Source: Pseudomonadota bacterium
GTDB lineage: Bacteria; Pseudomonadota; Gammaproteobacteria; Steroidobacterales; Rariloculaceae
Assembly (NCBI GenBank): GCA_009843005.1
Contig: VYEH01000202.1
Location: 12,445 to 21,607, forward strand
Direction of reading: 5' to 3'
Length of the DNA stretch: 9,163 nt
Positions 1-6,642 of the stretch are shown here, piece after piece (position 1 is the stretch's first letter; each line of letters begins with the position of its first letter). Under the pieces are notes generated by a model. The model was given only the letters and a program-made list of their open reading frames with translations, was not told where the DNA came from and did not search any database. Both the position numbers and the translations under genes were made by a program.

Positions 1-492
1 GTGGGCATCGGTCCGCGCCATGAGCACAAAATCATCCTCGTTGCGCGCGTCGGCAGCCGCCTTGATGCGGTCGGCCATTTCGCCGGCATTCACCAGCGCC
101 TTGCCGGGCCGATGGCCGCAACGCTTGGTGCTCACCTGGTCCTCCAGGTGGCAGCCGGCGGCGCCTGCGCGGATAAGTTCGCGGACCGTGCGCGCGATCA
201 TGAAGGCGTCGCCCCAGCCGGTGTCGGCATCGACCAGCAAGGGCAGGTCGCAGGCGCCGGTGATGCGGCGAACGTCCTCGCAGACGTCCGGGAGGGTGGT
301 CATGGCCAGGTCCGGATAGCCGAACGACGCGTTGGCCACGCCGGCGCCGGACAGGTAGATGGCGCGAAACCCGGCCTGCCTGGCGAGCAACGCCGTATAG
401 GCGTTGATGGTTCCCACCACCTGCAGCGGGCGCTCGGACTCGAGCGCCTGCCTGAATTTCAACCCCGGGGATGCCGGCATGGCGGGATTCAC
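1..492 (-). CDS. prpB: Methylisocitrate lyase PrpB, N-terminal part (partial, runs off the left edge)
   Basis: Only the first ~164 residues lie in the window; the C-terminus is beyond base 1. The enzyme cleaves 2-methylisocitrate to pyruvate and succinate in the methylcitrate cycle for propionate breakdown, in the cytoplasm. The translation follows the isocitrate lyase/PEP mutase fold: an N-terminal SPGLKFRQAL segment, VVGTINAYTALLA, AIYLSGAGVANASFGYPD, the metal-site stretch LLVDADTGWGD, then HLEDQV and the active-site signature KRCGHRPGK. KRCGH is typical of methylisocitrate lyases, against KKCGH in isocitrate lyases. The GTG at 492-490 is preferred as start because AGGAG (minus strand, 506-502) stands 9 bases upstream. 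An in-frame ATG at 480 matches the family length slightly better but is 21 bases from that site. Other prp genes would lie to the left and cannot be seen. Confidence in the family is high; the exact start is moderate. Confidence 0.93.
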   Translation of the reverse strand, partial: MNPAMPASPGLKFRQALESERPLQVVGTINAYTALLARQAGFRAIYLSGAGVANASFGYPDLAMTTLPDVCEDVRRITGACDLPLLVDADTGWGDAFMIARTVRELIRAGAAGCHLEDQVSTKRCGHRPGKALVNAGEMADRIKAAADARNEDDFVLMARTDAH

Positions 493-506
493 CGAATCGA
501 ACTCCT

Positions 507-518
507 GTGATCGGTCAC
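507..518. promoter_or_regulatory. Small dyad GTGATCGGTCAC upstream of prpB
   Basis: This 12-base near-palindrome (GTGA..TCAC arms, five of six positions pairing) directly abuts the Shine-Dalgarno site of prpB. It lies just downstream, on the minus strand, of a TATACT hexamer (533-528) that could be a -10 box. No good -35 element is visible. The position suits an operator, but such short dyads occur by chance. No known regulator site was recognised. Confidence 0.2.
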
Positions 519-635
519 GAACGCATCAGTATACGCACGGGAACGCCGTTGTGGTTTCGGGGGCGGCATTCCGCGCGGCCGGCGACAGGACGCCTGTGAA
601 ACACTAATCGGAAAACCATGGAGCGCGCGCGAGGC

Positions 636-1310
636 TCAACCCTTGCGCCCCACCATGAGCGTGTTGGGTGCGTCGCGCCAGATGCATTCCGCATCGAAGC
701 CCGCCTGGCGCATCGCCGCGAGTTCTTCCTCCAGCGGAAAATACGTATCCTCCAGGGCCCACTCGTCGAAGTGTTGCCAGGCGCGTTCCTCGCTGATGCC
801 GCAGGACACCAGGTGGGCCGCCCAGAGCCGATAGGTCCGCTCCCGGGACTTCGGTTGCGCGCTGACGGTGACGTCGGCGTTGACGAATACGCCGCCCGGC
901 CGAAGCGCCCCGAAAATACGCTTGTGGAGCGCCATCCTGCCCTCCATGGTGGGCACATGGTGCAGCGCCAGCGATGCGGCCACCGCGTCGCAATCGGGCA
1001 GAGGCGCATCAAATGACGCCTCGCTGAAACTCACCCGGCTGCCGAACCGCTGCAATCGCACCCGCGCCTGGACCAGCATTTCCGGGTCGACGTCGACGGC
1101 ATTCACGTGCCCGACCCGGTGCTGATCCAGTATCGCCTCGGTGAGCGCGCCCGTACCCGCGCCGAGGTCCACTACTCGCTTAGGAGAGACTTCCGCCACC
1201 TCGCCGGCGGCGCGCAACAACGCCACTTCATAACCGGGAATGAATTTTCGAATCGCCTCGTCATAGGCATCGATCTCGAGACGAAGATGGCTGCGCACGG
1301 AATGGCTCAT
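636..1310 (-). CDS. Class I SAM-dependent methyltransferase, substrate unknown
   Basis: A 224-residue protein with a single Rossmann-type methyltransferase domain. Visible motifs are the SAM-binding motif I VVDLGAGTGALTE (about 46-58), an acidic strand-2 end NAVDVDPEML (70-79), the motif IV-like region SLALHHVP (113-120) and LRPGGVF (136-142). The N-terminal LRLEIDAYDEAIRKFIPGYE resembles a class of stand-alone methyltransferases without an assigned substrate, so I give no gene name. The ATG at 1310 is chosen because the family-like sequence begins there. An in-frame GTG at 1349 would add 13 residues. Neither start has a convincing Shine-Dalgarno site, and the ATG may be leaderless. The gene is divergent from tsaD and stops 143 bases short of the prpB start, in the same direction. 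It could act on a small molecule or an RNA base; the sequence does not decide. Confidence 0.85.
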   Translation of the reverse strand: MSHSVRSHLRLEIDAYDEAIRKFIPGYEVALLRAAGEVAEVSPKRVVDLGAGTGALTEAILDQHRVGHVNAVDVDPEMLVQARVRLQRFGSRVSFSEASFDAPLPDCDAVAASLALHHVPTMEGRMALHKRIFGALRPGGVFVNADVTVSAQPKSRERTYRLWAAHLVSCGISEERAWQHFDEWALEDTYFPLEEELAAMRQAGFDAECIWRDAPNTLMVGRKG

Positions 1311-1316
1311 GGACTG

Positions 1317-1346
1317 ATCGTAGCCAAAACGGGTTTGCCTGCTCAA
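1317..1346 (-). promoter_or_regulatory. Candidate promoter of the leftward methyltransferase (possibly leaderless)
   Basis: On the minus strand TTGAGC (1346-1341) and TACGAT (1322-1317) are separated by 18 bases, four of six matches to each sigma70 hexamer. Only six bases separate the TACGAT box from the ATG at 1310, so transcription would begin at or next to the start codon. If the GTG at 1349 is the true start, the match is inside the gene and meaningless. Confidence 0.3.
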
Positions 1347-1425
1347 CACTGGCGATTCACCGAACCGATCACTGCGTCTCGGTTGGATTGAGCACCGGCA
1401 GGCGGCGCGCGATTGCTTTCAAGGT

Positions 1426-1431
1426 TAGAAT
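1426..1431 (+). promoter_or_regulatory. Possible -10 box (TAGAAT) upstream of tsaD
   Basis: TAGAAT matches five of six sigma70 -10 positions and would give a leader of roughly 20-30 bases before tsaD. The region 16-18 bases upstream (GGCGGCGCG) is not a -35 box, so this rests on the -10 alone. Confidence 0.25.
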
Positions 1432-1466
1432 TGCGGCGCGCCCGGCAGTGAAGCACGGTGTTCCAG

Positions 1467-2513
1467 GTGAAGATTCTCGGCATCGAAACCAGTTGCGATG
1501 AAACCGGTGTGGCGGTCTACGACCCGCACGGGGGTATTGTTGCGGAAGGGTTGTACAGCCAGTTGGACCTGCACGCCCGTTTCGGCGGCGTGGTTCCGGA
1601 ACTGGCGTCGAGAGATCACATCGTCAAGCTCACGCCGATGATCCGCGAGGTACTGGCCGATGGCGGGATGCAGCTGTCCGACCTGGACGGCATTGCCTAT
1701 ACCGCGGGTCCGGGGCTGGTCGGCGCACTCATGGTCGGGGGCTCGCTGGCGACCGGGTTGGGCATGGGCCTCGGCAAGCCCGTCATCCCCGTGCACCACA
1801 TGGAGGCGCACCTGCTGGCGGCCATGCTCGAGGACGACCCCCCATCATTCCCCTTCGTCGCGCTGCTGGTGTCGGGAGGCCACTCCCTGCTGGTCGAAAC
1901 ACTCGGCCTGGGCGACTACGCCATTCTGGGCGAAACCCTCGACGATGCCGCGGGCGAGGCGTTCGACAAGGTCGCGCGGCTGTTGTCCCTGCCCTACCCT
2001 GGCGGTCCCCCGCTGGCGGCCCTTGCCGAACACGGCGATCCCGATGCGTTCCGGTTTCCCCGACCAATGCTCCGCAAGGGCCTGGACTTCAGTTTCAGCG
2101 GGCTGAAGACTGCCGTGCGCCTGGCGCTCGAGCGCTCCGCGGGGAACGGCGGCACGCTGTCCGAGCAGTTGCGCGCCGACGTGGCGGCTTCGTTCCAGGC
2201 GGCCGCGGTGGAAACACTGGTGGAAAAGTGCCTGCGAGCCTGCGGTGAAACCGGCCTCGACCGACTGGTGATTGCCGGCGGTGTGGGCGCCAACATCCAG
2301 TTGCGCCGGCAGCTAAAATCCCGGGGCAGCGAACAGGGCATCACGGTGCACTACCCGAGGCAGTCTCTGTGTACCGACAACGGCGCGATGATCGCGCTGA
2401 CCGGCTGGCACCGGCGTCACGAAGCGGCCGAGTCGCCCGCCATCGTCGCCAGGCCGCGCTGGCCACTGGATGAATTGCGGCCGCCGCCAGCCTCCGCCGC
2501 CGAGATAAACTGA
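1467..2513 (+). CDS. tsaD: tRNA N6-adenosine threonylcarbamoyltransferase TsaD
   Basis: TsaD transfers the threonylcarbamoyl group from threonylcarbamoyl-AMP to N6 of adenine 37 in ANN-decoding tRNAs, working with TsaB, TsaE and the product of TsaC. It belongs to the Kae1/Gcp ASKHA-fold family and is cytoplasmic. The 348-residue product starts MKILGIETSCDETGVAVYD, the usual family N-terminus. It carries the metal-binding HHMEAH motif with H111 and H115 at the same numbers as in E. coli TsaD, the LVSGGHS loop (134-140), ETLDDAAGEAFDKVAR (156-171), FSFSGLKTA (208-216), AGGVGANIQLR (270-280) and the metal-ligand region CTDNGAMIA (302-310, D304). This numbering favours GTG 1467; an in-frame GTG at 1458 would add three residues, and neither has a clear Shine-Dalgarno site. 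The gene runs into folB after 10 bases, probably one transcript. Unlike many proteobacteria, no divergent rpsU is present. Confidence 0.97.
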   Translation: MKILGIETSCDETGVAVYDPHGGIVAEGLYSQLDLHARFGGVVPELASRDHIVKLTPMIREVLADGGMQLSDLDGIAYTAGPGLVGALMVGGSLATGLGMGLGKPVIPVHHMEAHLLAAMLEDDPPSFPFVALLVSGGHSLLVETLGLGDYAILGETLDDAAGEAFDKVARLLSLPYPGGPPLAALAEHGDPDAFRFPRPMLRKGLDFSFSGLKTAVRLALERSAGNGGTLSEQLRADVAASFQAAAVETLVEKCLRACGETGLDRLVIAGGVGANIQLRRQLKSRGSEQGITVHYPRQSLCTDNGAMIALTGWHRRHEAAESPAIVARPRWPLDELRPPPASAAEIN

Positions 2514-2523
2514 ACAACCCAAA

Positions 2524-2889
2524 ATGGACAGGATCTTTCTCCGCGATCTCAGGGTCGAAGCCGTGATCGGCATTTGGGAGTGGGAACAGCGGATCAGGCA
2601 GACGGTGCGCATCGACCTGGAAATGGCCACCGATGCGCGCGCCGCCGCCGCTACGGACTCGGTGGAGTCGACGTTGAACTACAGGGACGTGGCCAAGCGC
2701 GTCCAGAATTTCGTCGCGAACTCCCGGTTTCACCTGGTGGAGTCTCTTGCGGAGTCCGTGGCACATCTGATAGTCGACGAATTCAACGTCTCCTGGATCC
2801 GGGTCTCACTGGCCAAACCCGGCGCCATCAGGGGCGCCCGGGAAGTGGGTATCGTCATCGAGCGTAACGCCGGAGACTATGCCGGCTGA
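2524..2889 (+). CDS. folB: Dihydroneopterin aldolase FolB
   Basis: FolB converts 7,8-dihydroneopterin to 6-hydroxymethyl-7,8-dihydropterin and glycolaldehyde in folate synthesis, and can epimerise to dihydromonapterin. The 121-residue length is normal for this octameric cytoplasmic enzyme. The catalytic residues seen by alignment to memory of E. coli FolB are E21 (GIWEWEQ), Y53 (LNYRDVA), E73 (LVESLAE) and K98 (LAKPGA), all conserved at the same positions. The ATG at 2524 follows the tsaD stop by 10 bases. The purine-poor spacer gives only a weak ribosome site, so coupling to tsaD translation is plausible. It faces a pteridine reductase gene across a 10-base convergent junction, which fits a shared pterin theme. 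Confidence 0.97.
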   Translation: MDRIFLRDLRVEAVIGIWEWEQRIRQTVRIDLEMATDARAAAATDSVESTLNYRDVAKRVQNFVANSRFHLVESLAESVAHLIVDEFNVSWIRVSLAKPGAIRGAREVGIVIERNAGDYAG

Positions 2890-2898
2890 AACCGGCGT
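2879..2898. terminator. Hairpin across the folB / pteridine reductase convergent junction
   Basis: ATGCCGG (2879-2885) pairs with CCGGCGT (2892-2898), a 7-bp stem with one T-G wobble, around the loop CTGAAA that contains the folB stop codon. It lies at the meeting point of two convergent genes whose stops are 10 bases apart, so it could slow transcription from both sides. There is no T-tract on either side, so it is not a canonical intrinsic terminator. Confidence 0.35.
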
Positions 2899-2899
2899 G

Positions 2900-3658
2900 T
2901 TACCAACCGACGCTTCGTCCGCCGTCCACCGCCAGGATCTGGCCGTTGACGTACGGCGCATCCCGTACCAGAAAGAGCACCGCCGCCGCGATATCCCGCG
3001 GCTCGCCGGGCCGCTTCAGCGGAATTTGCCGGATGATGCTCTCGCGGGTCCGCTCAGGCAGGCCTTCCTCCGGCCAGAGGATTGCACCGGGAGAAATGCC
3101 ATTGACCCGGATGTCGGGGCCCAGGTCCTTAGCCAACGACCGGGTCAACATGGCCAATCCGGCCTTTGCGGCCCCGTATACGGGGTGATTCTTCAGTGGC
3201 CGCTGCCAGTGAACATCGACGATGTTGATGATCGTCCCGCCGGTCTTGCGCAGGTGCGGAAGGGCCGCCTGGGAGAGGAACAGCGGCGCCTTCAGGTTGG
3301 TTCCGATGAGATCGTCCCACTGCCGGGCCGTGATCGAACCGGGTGGCGTCGGGTAGAAGCTCGAGGCATTGTTGACCAGGACATCGAGACGAGAGCTGCG
3401 ATCAATCACCTGCGACAACACGCGATCGAGCCCGGTCGTCTCGCGCAGATCGCACTGCACGGTGAGCGCCGACCCGGCTCGCCGGCCGTTGAGCCGGTCC
3501 GCCAACGCCTCGGCAGACTCGGCGCTGTTGAAGTAGTGAATGACCACGCCCGCGCCTGCCTCGTGCAGCGCCTCGACAATCACAGCGCCGATTCGCCTGG
3601 CCGCACCGGTCACCAGTGCCCAGCGGCCTTCGAGCGACTCTCCAACTTCAGGCGTCAC
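2900..3658 (-). CDS. Pteridine reductase of the SDR family (PTR1/FolM-like)
   Basis: A 252-residue classical-size short-chain dehydrogenase/reductase, expected to be a cytoplasmic NADPH enzyme reducing dihydropterins (such as dihydromonapterin) and perhaps dihydrofolate. The cofactor motif is TGAARRIG (17-24), the TGxxxRxG form diagnostic of pteridine reductases rather than the TGxxxGxG of ordinary SDRs. NNAS follows at 96-99. The catalytic set is D148, Y161 and K165 (IVDVH...PVYGAAKAG). The Asp-Tyr distance of 13 equals that of Leishmania PTR1 (D181/Y194), where ordinary SDRs use Ser. VNGISPGAI and the C-terminal VNGQILAVDGGRS are usual for the fold. GTG 3658 is chosen because GGAG lies 8 bases upstream; an adjacent TTG at 3661 is only 5 bases from it. 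It converges on folB. In E. coli the related enzyme is FolM, but orthology is not proven here. Confidence 0.92.
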   Translation of the reverse strand: MTPEVGESLEGRWALVTGAARRIGAVIVEALHEAGAGVVIHYFNSAESAEALADRLNGRRAGSALTVQCDLRETTGLDRVLSQVIDRSSRLDVLVNNASSFYPTPPGSITARQWDDLIGTNLKAPLFLSQAALPHLRKTGGTIINIVDVHWQRPLKNHPVYGAAKAGLAMLTRSLAKDLGPDIRVNGISPGAILWPEEGLPERTRESIIRQIPLKRPGEPRDIAAAVLFLVRDAPYVNGQILAVDGGRSVGW

Positions 3659-3709
3659 CAAACGTACTCCGGGAATCAGGAAAGCGTAAGGTTACACTAC
3701 AGCGCTATC

Positions 3710-3773
3710 CCCACAAGCGCCCATATGCCTTGTCGTCGGCGAGCCGGCGCCGCGCATTCGGGGGGCTTGTGGG
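3710..3773. repeat. Inverted repeat in the divergent promoter region
   Basis: CCCACAAGC (3710-3718) recurs as its exact reverse complement GCTTGTGGG (3765-3773), with 46 bases between. It lies in the ~120-base region shared by the leftward pteridine reductase and the rightward MidA-like gene, and ends 7 bases before the ATG at 3781. It could be a paired operator, or a structure sequestering the start. No convincing sigma70 promoter was seen in either direction here. Confidence 0.3.
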
Positions 3774-3780
3774 CGCGCGG

Positions 3781-4956
3781 ATGCACAATCTTCGATTGGA
3801 TAGAGCACTGATCTTGGCTACCGAATTTTCTCAGCCCGACCTGGATGAATCCGAGATCGGCCGGCGATTGACCCGACGGATACGGGACGAGATCCAGACG
3901 CGCGGCTGGATCGGCTTTGAGCGGTTCATGGAGCGAGCGCTTTATGAACCGGAACTGGGTTACTACAACAACGGCAGCGCCAAGTTCGGGCCCCTTGGCG
4001 ACTTCGTCACCGCCCCCGAACTGTCCCCGGTACTGGCAGGGGCGCTTGCAGCCCGGCTTGCCGAAGTGTTGCGGCCCTTTGACAACCCGGCCGTGCTTGA
4101 AGTGGGCGCCGGCACCGGCAAGCTGGCGGTGGACCTGGCGCGCGCACTGCGCGCACTCGATATCCGGCCCCGATACTGGATACTGGAACCCAGTCCGGAA
4201 CTGCGTGACCGCCAGCGGCAACGCTGCGCCGCCGCGGGTATCGAGATCCGTTGGCTGGACGAGTTCCCCCGCAAGCCCATTGACGGTGCGATCATCGCCA
4301 ATGAAGTGCTTGACGCGTTTCCGGCGACCTGCTTCGTCAAGCGGGCCGGCGAAGTGAGGCCGCTGGGCGTGGGTTGGGCGGACAGGGAATTGACGTGGAT
4401 GGAAGGTCCGGTCGACGCGGAACTGTCCGGGTATGTCGCATCGCTGGAGAAACGGCTCGGGCGCCGCCTGGCGGATGGTTACCGGTCCGAAGTCTCGCGG
4501 CAGCTACCCTCGTGGATGCGCCGCGCTGCCGCCGTGCTCCATCGCGGCGCGGTCTACGTCCTGGATTATGGGCTGACCGAGACCGAGTACTATCACCCCC
4601 AGCGAGCCCACGGCACACTCATTTGCCACTATCGCCACCGCGCCCACGACAACCCGTTCGTTTTCCCCTGCCTGCAGGACATCAGCGCCTGGGTCGACTT
4701 CAGCGCCTGTGCACGGGCCGCACTCCAGGCGGGCCTGAACGTCGCGGGATTTACCACCCAGGGCCACTTCCTCGTTGAAACCGGGACGATGCCTGATGCT
4801 GGATCCCGGCCGGAAACCGAGGACCTGGCTGCCGCTCAGGCGCTGAAGACGCTGATATTGCCCGGAGAAATGGGAGAGCGATTCAAGCTCCTGGTACTGA
4901 GCCGCGGCATGACACTGGAGCCGCCGCCCGGACGCGACTTCCGTGCCCGCCTCTGA
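3781..4956 (+). CDS. MidA/NDUFAF7-like SAM-dependent methyltransferase (COG1565)
   Basis: A 391-residue protein of the COG1565 (DUF185) family. Mitochondrial members (NDUFAF7, MidA) dimethylate an arginine of the complex I subunit NDUFS2; bacterial members are usually unassigned. Domain landmarks are RFMERALYEPELGYY (48-62), GDFVTAPELSP (73-83), SAM motif I VLEVGAGTGKL (105-115), IANEVLDAFP (172-181), VYVLDYG (258-264), HRAHDNPF..LQDISAWVDF (286-307) and TQGHFLVETG (326-335), all in family order. The reading frame is open upstream to 3616, but that part overlaps the divergent reductase start and is not family-like. ATG 3781 lacks a good Shine-Dalgarno site. TTG 3814 (giving MATEFSQPDLDE) would remove 11 residues and is an alternative. 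uppP follows after 44 bases on the same strand. Whether it modifies NuoD-type subunits here is inference only. Confidence 0.9.
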   Translation: MHNLRLDRALILATEFSQPDLDESEIGRRLTRRIRDEIQTRGWIGFERFMERALYEPELGYYNNGSAKFGPLGDFVTAPELSPVLAGALAARLAEVLRPFDNPAVLEVGAGTGKLAVDLARALRALDIRPRYWILEPSPELRDRQRQRCAAAGIEIRWLDEFPRKPIDGAIIANEVLDAFPATCFVKRAGEVRPLGVGWADRELTWMEGPVDAELSGYVASLEKRLGRRLADGYRSEVSRQLPSWMRRAAAVLHRGAVYVLDYGLTETEYYHPQRAHGTLICHYRHRAHDNPFVFPCLQDISAWVDFSACARAALQAGLNVAGFTTQGHFLVETGTMPDAGSRPETEDLAAAQALKTLILPGEMGERFKLLVLSRGMTLEPPPGRDFRARL

Positions 4957-5000
4957 CACGCCTGTTGCATCGATAGGCCCCCGGCAGACAGGATATTGAC

Positions 5001-5804
5001 GTGGAAACCGTACAAGCCATCTTGCTGGCGGTGCTGCAGGGCATCGTCGAATTCCTGCCGATCTCCAGTTCCGGGCATCTGATTCTCGTTCCTGCCGTGC
5101 TCGGTTGGCCGTACCAGGGACTGGCGTTCGACATCGCGGTGCATCTGGGTACGCTGACGGCGGTGATCGCGTATTTTCGCCGCGATCTACGGGCAATCCT
5201 CATCGCCATGGCAGGCGCCGGCGGTCCCCAGGCCCGGCTGGGCTGGTCGGTCATCATCGCATCGATCCCCGTCGCCGTCGCCGGACTGCTGTTCTCCGGC
5301 CTTATCGAATACAGTCTGCGCTCGGCCGGCGTGATTGCGGTCGCCACCGGCGGCTTCGGCCTGCTGCTCTGGCTGGCCGACCGCTACAAGCGCGAACGGT
5401 TCAGCGAAACCCAACTGCGCTTGGCGCCTGTGCTTGTCATTGGGTTCTGCCAGGTCCTGGCGCTGATTCCGGGAACCTCCCGATCTGGGATTACCATGAC
5501 CGCGGGACTGGCGCTCGGCCTCACCCGCACCGCTGCGAGCCGGTTTTCGTTCCTGCTGGCCATCCCGGCGCTGGGGATGGCGGCCGGCTGGCAACTGTGG
5601 CAATTCTCCATCGGTACCGAGCCGGTGCCCTGGGCCATGCTGGGCCTTGCCACCGCAGTGTCGGCGGTGACCGCCTTCTCGGCCATCGCAGTATTCCTTC
5701 GGATGATTGAACGAATCGGCTTCTGGGCCTTCGCCGCATACCGCGTGGGTCTCGCGATACTGATTGTCTACCTGCTGCCGCTCGACTATGTCATGCAGGG
5801 TTAG
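5001..5804 (+). CDS. uppP: Undecaprenyl-diphosphate phosphatase UppP (BacA)
   Basis: An integral inner-membrane enzyme that removes a phosphate from undecaprenyl pyrophosphate, recycling the lipid carrier of peptidoglycan and other wall polymers. Higher dosage is known to give bacitracin tolerance. The 267 residues (E. coli has 273) form a series of hydrophobic segments. The first signature is QGIVEFLPISSSGHL (13-27), with the (E/Q)xxxE motif as Q13 and E17 and the catalytic-region S22-S24 and H26. The second signature is LIPGTSRSG with its key arginine, followed by MTAGLALGLTRTAASRFSFLL. The GTG start is supported by AGGA (4990-4993) seven bases upstream. It follows the MidA-like gene by 44 bases and may share its transcript. 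Downstream lies a 78-base convergent gap to the STAS gene, with no clear terminator. Confidence 0.97.
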   Translation: METVQAILLAVLQGIVEFLPISSSGHLILVPAVLGWPYQGLAFDIAVHLGTLTAVIAYFRRDLRAILIAMAGAGGPQARLGWSVIIASIPVAVAGLLFSGLIEYSLRSAGVIAVATGGFGLLLWLADRYKRERFSETQLRLAPVLVIGFCQVLALIPGTSRSGITMTAGLALGLTRTAASRFSFLLAIPALGMAAGWQLWQFSIGTEPVPWAMLGLATAVSAVTAFSAIAVFLRMIERIGFWAFAAYRVGLAILIVYLLPLDYVMQG

Positions 5805-5882
5805 CGCACCGGATGGCGACGACCGCGACGGGATCCCGCCGGCCTATTCGGGAACGGGTTCGCCTATCGATGCGAGATCGCG

Positions 5883-6221
5883 TCAGCTGTCGACAGCGGC
5901 GAGTGCCTCGTCCCTGGAGGAATGGGTGGAAATGATCTGGTCGAAACCGCTGATCTGAAAGATTTCCGCAATGGGATCCGACAATGAGCACAGTGCGAAC
6001 TTCACCTGGCGTTTTCCCAGCGTCTTGGCGATCAGCAGAATGGCCCGCAGTCCCGCGCTGCTGATGTAGGAGAGATTCTCGCAGTCGATAATGACCGCGC
6101 CTTCGCAATCGCGCACCGCAGTTTGCACTGCGCTTTCGAAGTCTCGCGCGTTGGCGCCATCGATGCGGCCCTCGGCCCTTGCGATAAGGGCGCCATTCGT
6201 GGTTTCGGTAGTTATCTCCAT
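5883..6221 (-). CDS. STAS-domain anti-sigma factor antagonist (RsbV/SpoIIAA-like), second copy
   Basis: A 112-residue stand-alone STAS protein, the usual size for the anti-anti-sigma family. Unphosphorylated members bind a HATPase kinase and free its other partner; phosphorylation by that kinase releases them. The family core reads ARAEGRIDG (14-22), VIIDCENLSYISSAGLRAIL (43-62), KFALCSLSD (74-82) and ISGFDQII (90-97). By alignment with SpoIIAA (DS58SG) the acceptor serine is S55 in YISSAG. ATG 6221 has an AAGGA tract 11 bases upstream. The 55-base gap to the preceding STAS gene contains a markedly AT-rich patch with a possible TACTAT box (6251-6246) but no clear -35, so a minor internal promoter is possible. 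It is the last gene of the kinase-amt-STAS-STAS cluster. Confidence 0.94.
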   Translation of the reverse strand: MEITTETTNGALIARAEGRIDGANARDFESAVQTAVRDCEGAVIIDCENLSYISSAGLRAILLIAKTLGKRQVKFALCSLSDPIAEIFQISGFDQIISTHSSRDEALAAVDS

Positions 6222-6276
6222 CGGGCCCGTCTTCCTTCTTTTTCTATAGTACTCTCATAAGATCGCATGGTCACGG

Positions 6277-6642
6277 TCACTCCTCCAGCGAATCCAGTGC
6301 TTCGCGCCTGGAACCGTGAATCCTGACCACCCGATCGAATCCGCTGGAAGCAAAGGCTCCCCTGAGTTGATCGGACAGTGAGTAAAGCGCGAACGTGGTC
6401 CCCTGTTTCCATAGGCTCTTGGCAGTGACGAGGACCGCGCGAAGCCCCGCGCTGCTGATGTACAACAGTTGTTCGAAATCCATGATCACCGCACGGTCGC
6501 TTTCCTCAATGGCGCTTCGCAACATTTCCTCGAACCTGGCGGCATTGGAGCCGTCGATGCGTCCGCCGACCCGGGCCGACAATATGTCGTCTTCACGTTC
6601 CGTCTTTAGTTTCAGTATCTCCGTTTGCAATAGCCTCTCCAC
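6277..6642 (-). CDS. STAS-domain anti-sigma factor antagonist (RsbV/SpoIIAA-like), first copy
   Basis: A 121-residue STAS protein, the paralogue of the next gene downstream. The shared core includes GRIDGSNAARFEE (27-39), VIMDFEQLLYISSAGLRAVL (52-71), FALYSLSD and SGFDRVV. The putative phosphoacceptor is S64 in YISSAG. Apart from an N-terminal extension of some nine residues it aligns with the second copy nearly without gaps. The GTG at 6642 is taken as start, with only a weak GAAG upstream. A TTG four codons in, behind GGAGAGG, is a less likely alternative. It begins 68 bases after the amt stop with no promoter visible between, so co-transcription with the kinase and amt is likely. Its expected partner is the kinase encoded at the head of the cluster. 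Confidence 0.94.
   Translation of the reverse strand: MERLLQTEILKLKTEREDDILSARVGGRIDGSNAARFEEMLRSAIEESDRAVIMDFEQLLYISSAGLRAVLVTAKSLWKQGTTFALYSLSDQLRGAFASSGFDRVVRIHGSRREALDSLEE

Noticed and set aside
1..510. A 169-codon rightward open frame at the left edge
   Set aside because: The opposite strand encodes PrpB with the KRCGH signature over the same bases, so this is antisense.
3616..3780. Extension of the MidA-like protein upstream to 3616
   Set aside because: The extra 55 residues overlap the divergent reductase start, have low-complexity Arg-rich composition and do not match the family N-terminus.
2879..3811. A 310-codon rightward open frame opposite the pteridine reductase
   Set aside because: It is the antisense of a gene with full family motifs, is rich in Arg/Pro/Gly/Gln, resembles no protein I know, and spans the divergent control region. 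High GC makes long antisense frames common.
4504..5196. A 230-codon leftward open frame across the MidA-like and uppP genes
   Set aside because: It is antisense to two well-supported genes and has no recognisable domain or ribosome site.
5829..5838. CGGGATCCCG palindrome between uppP and the STAS gene as a terminator
   Set aside because: It is a perfect 10-base palindrome without a loop and without a T-tract; as RNA it leaves only about three base pairs. The 78-base gap holds no better hairpin.
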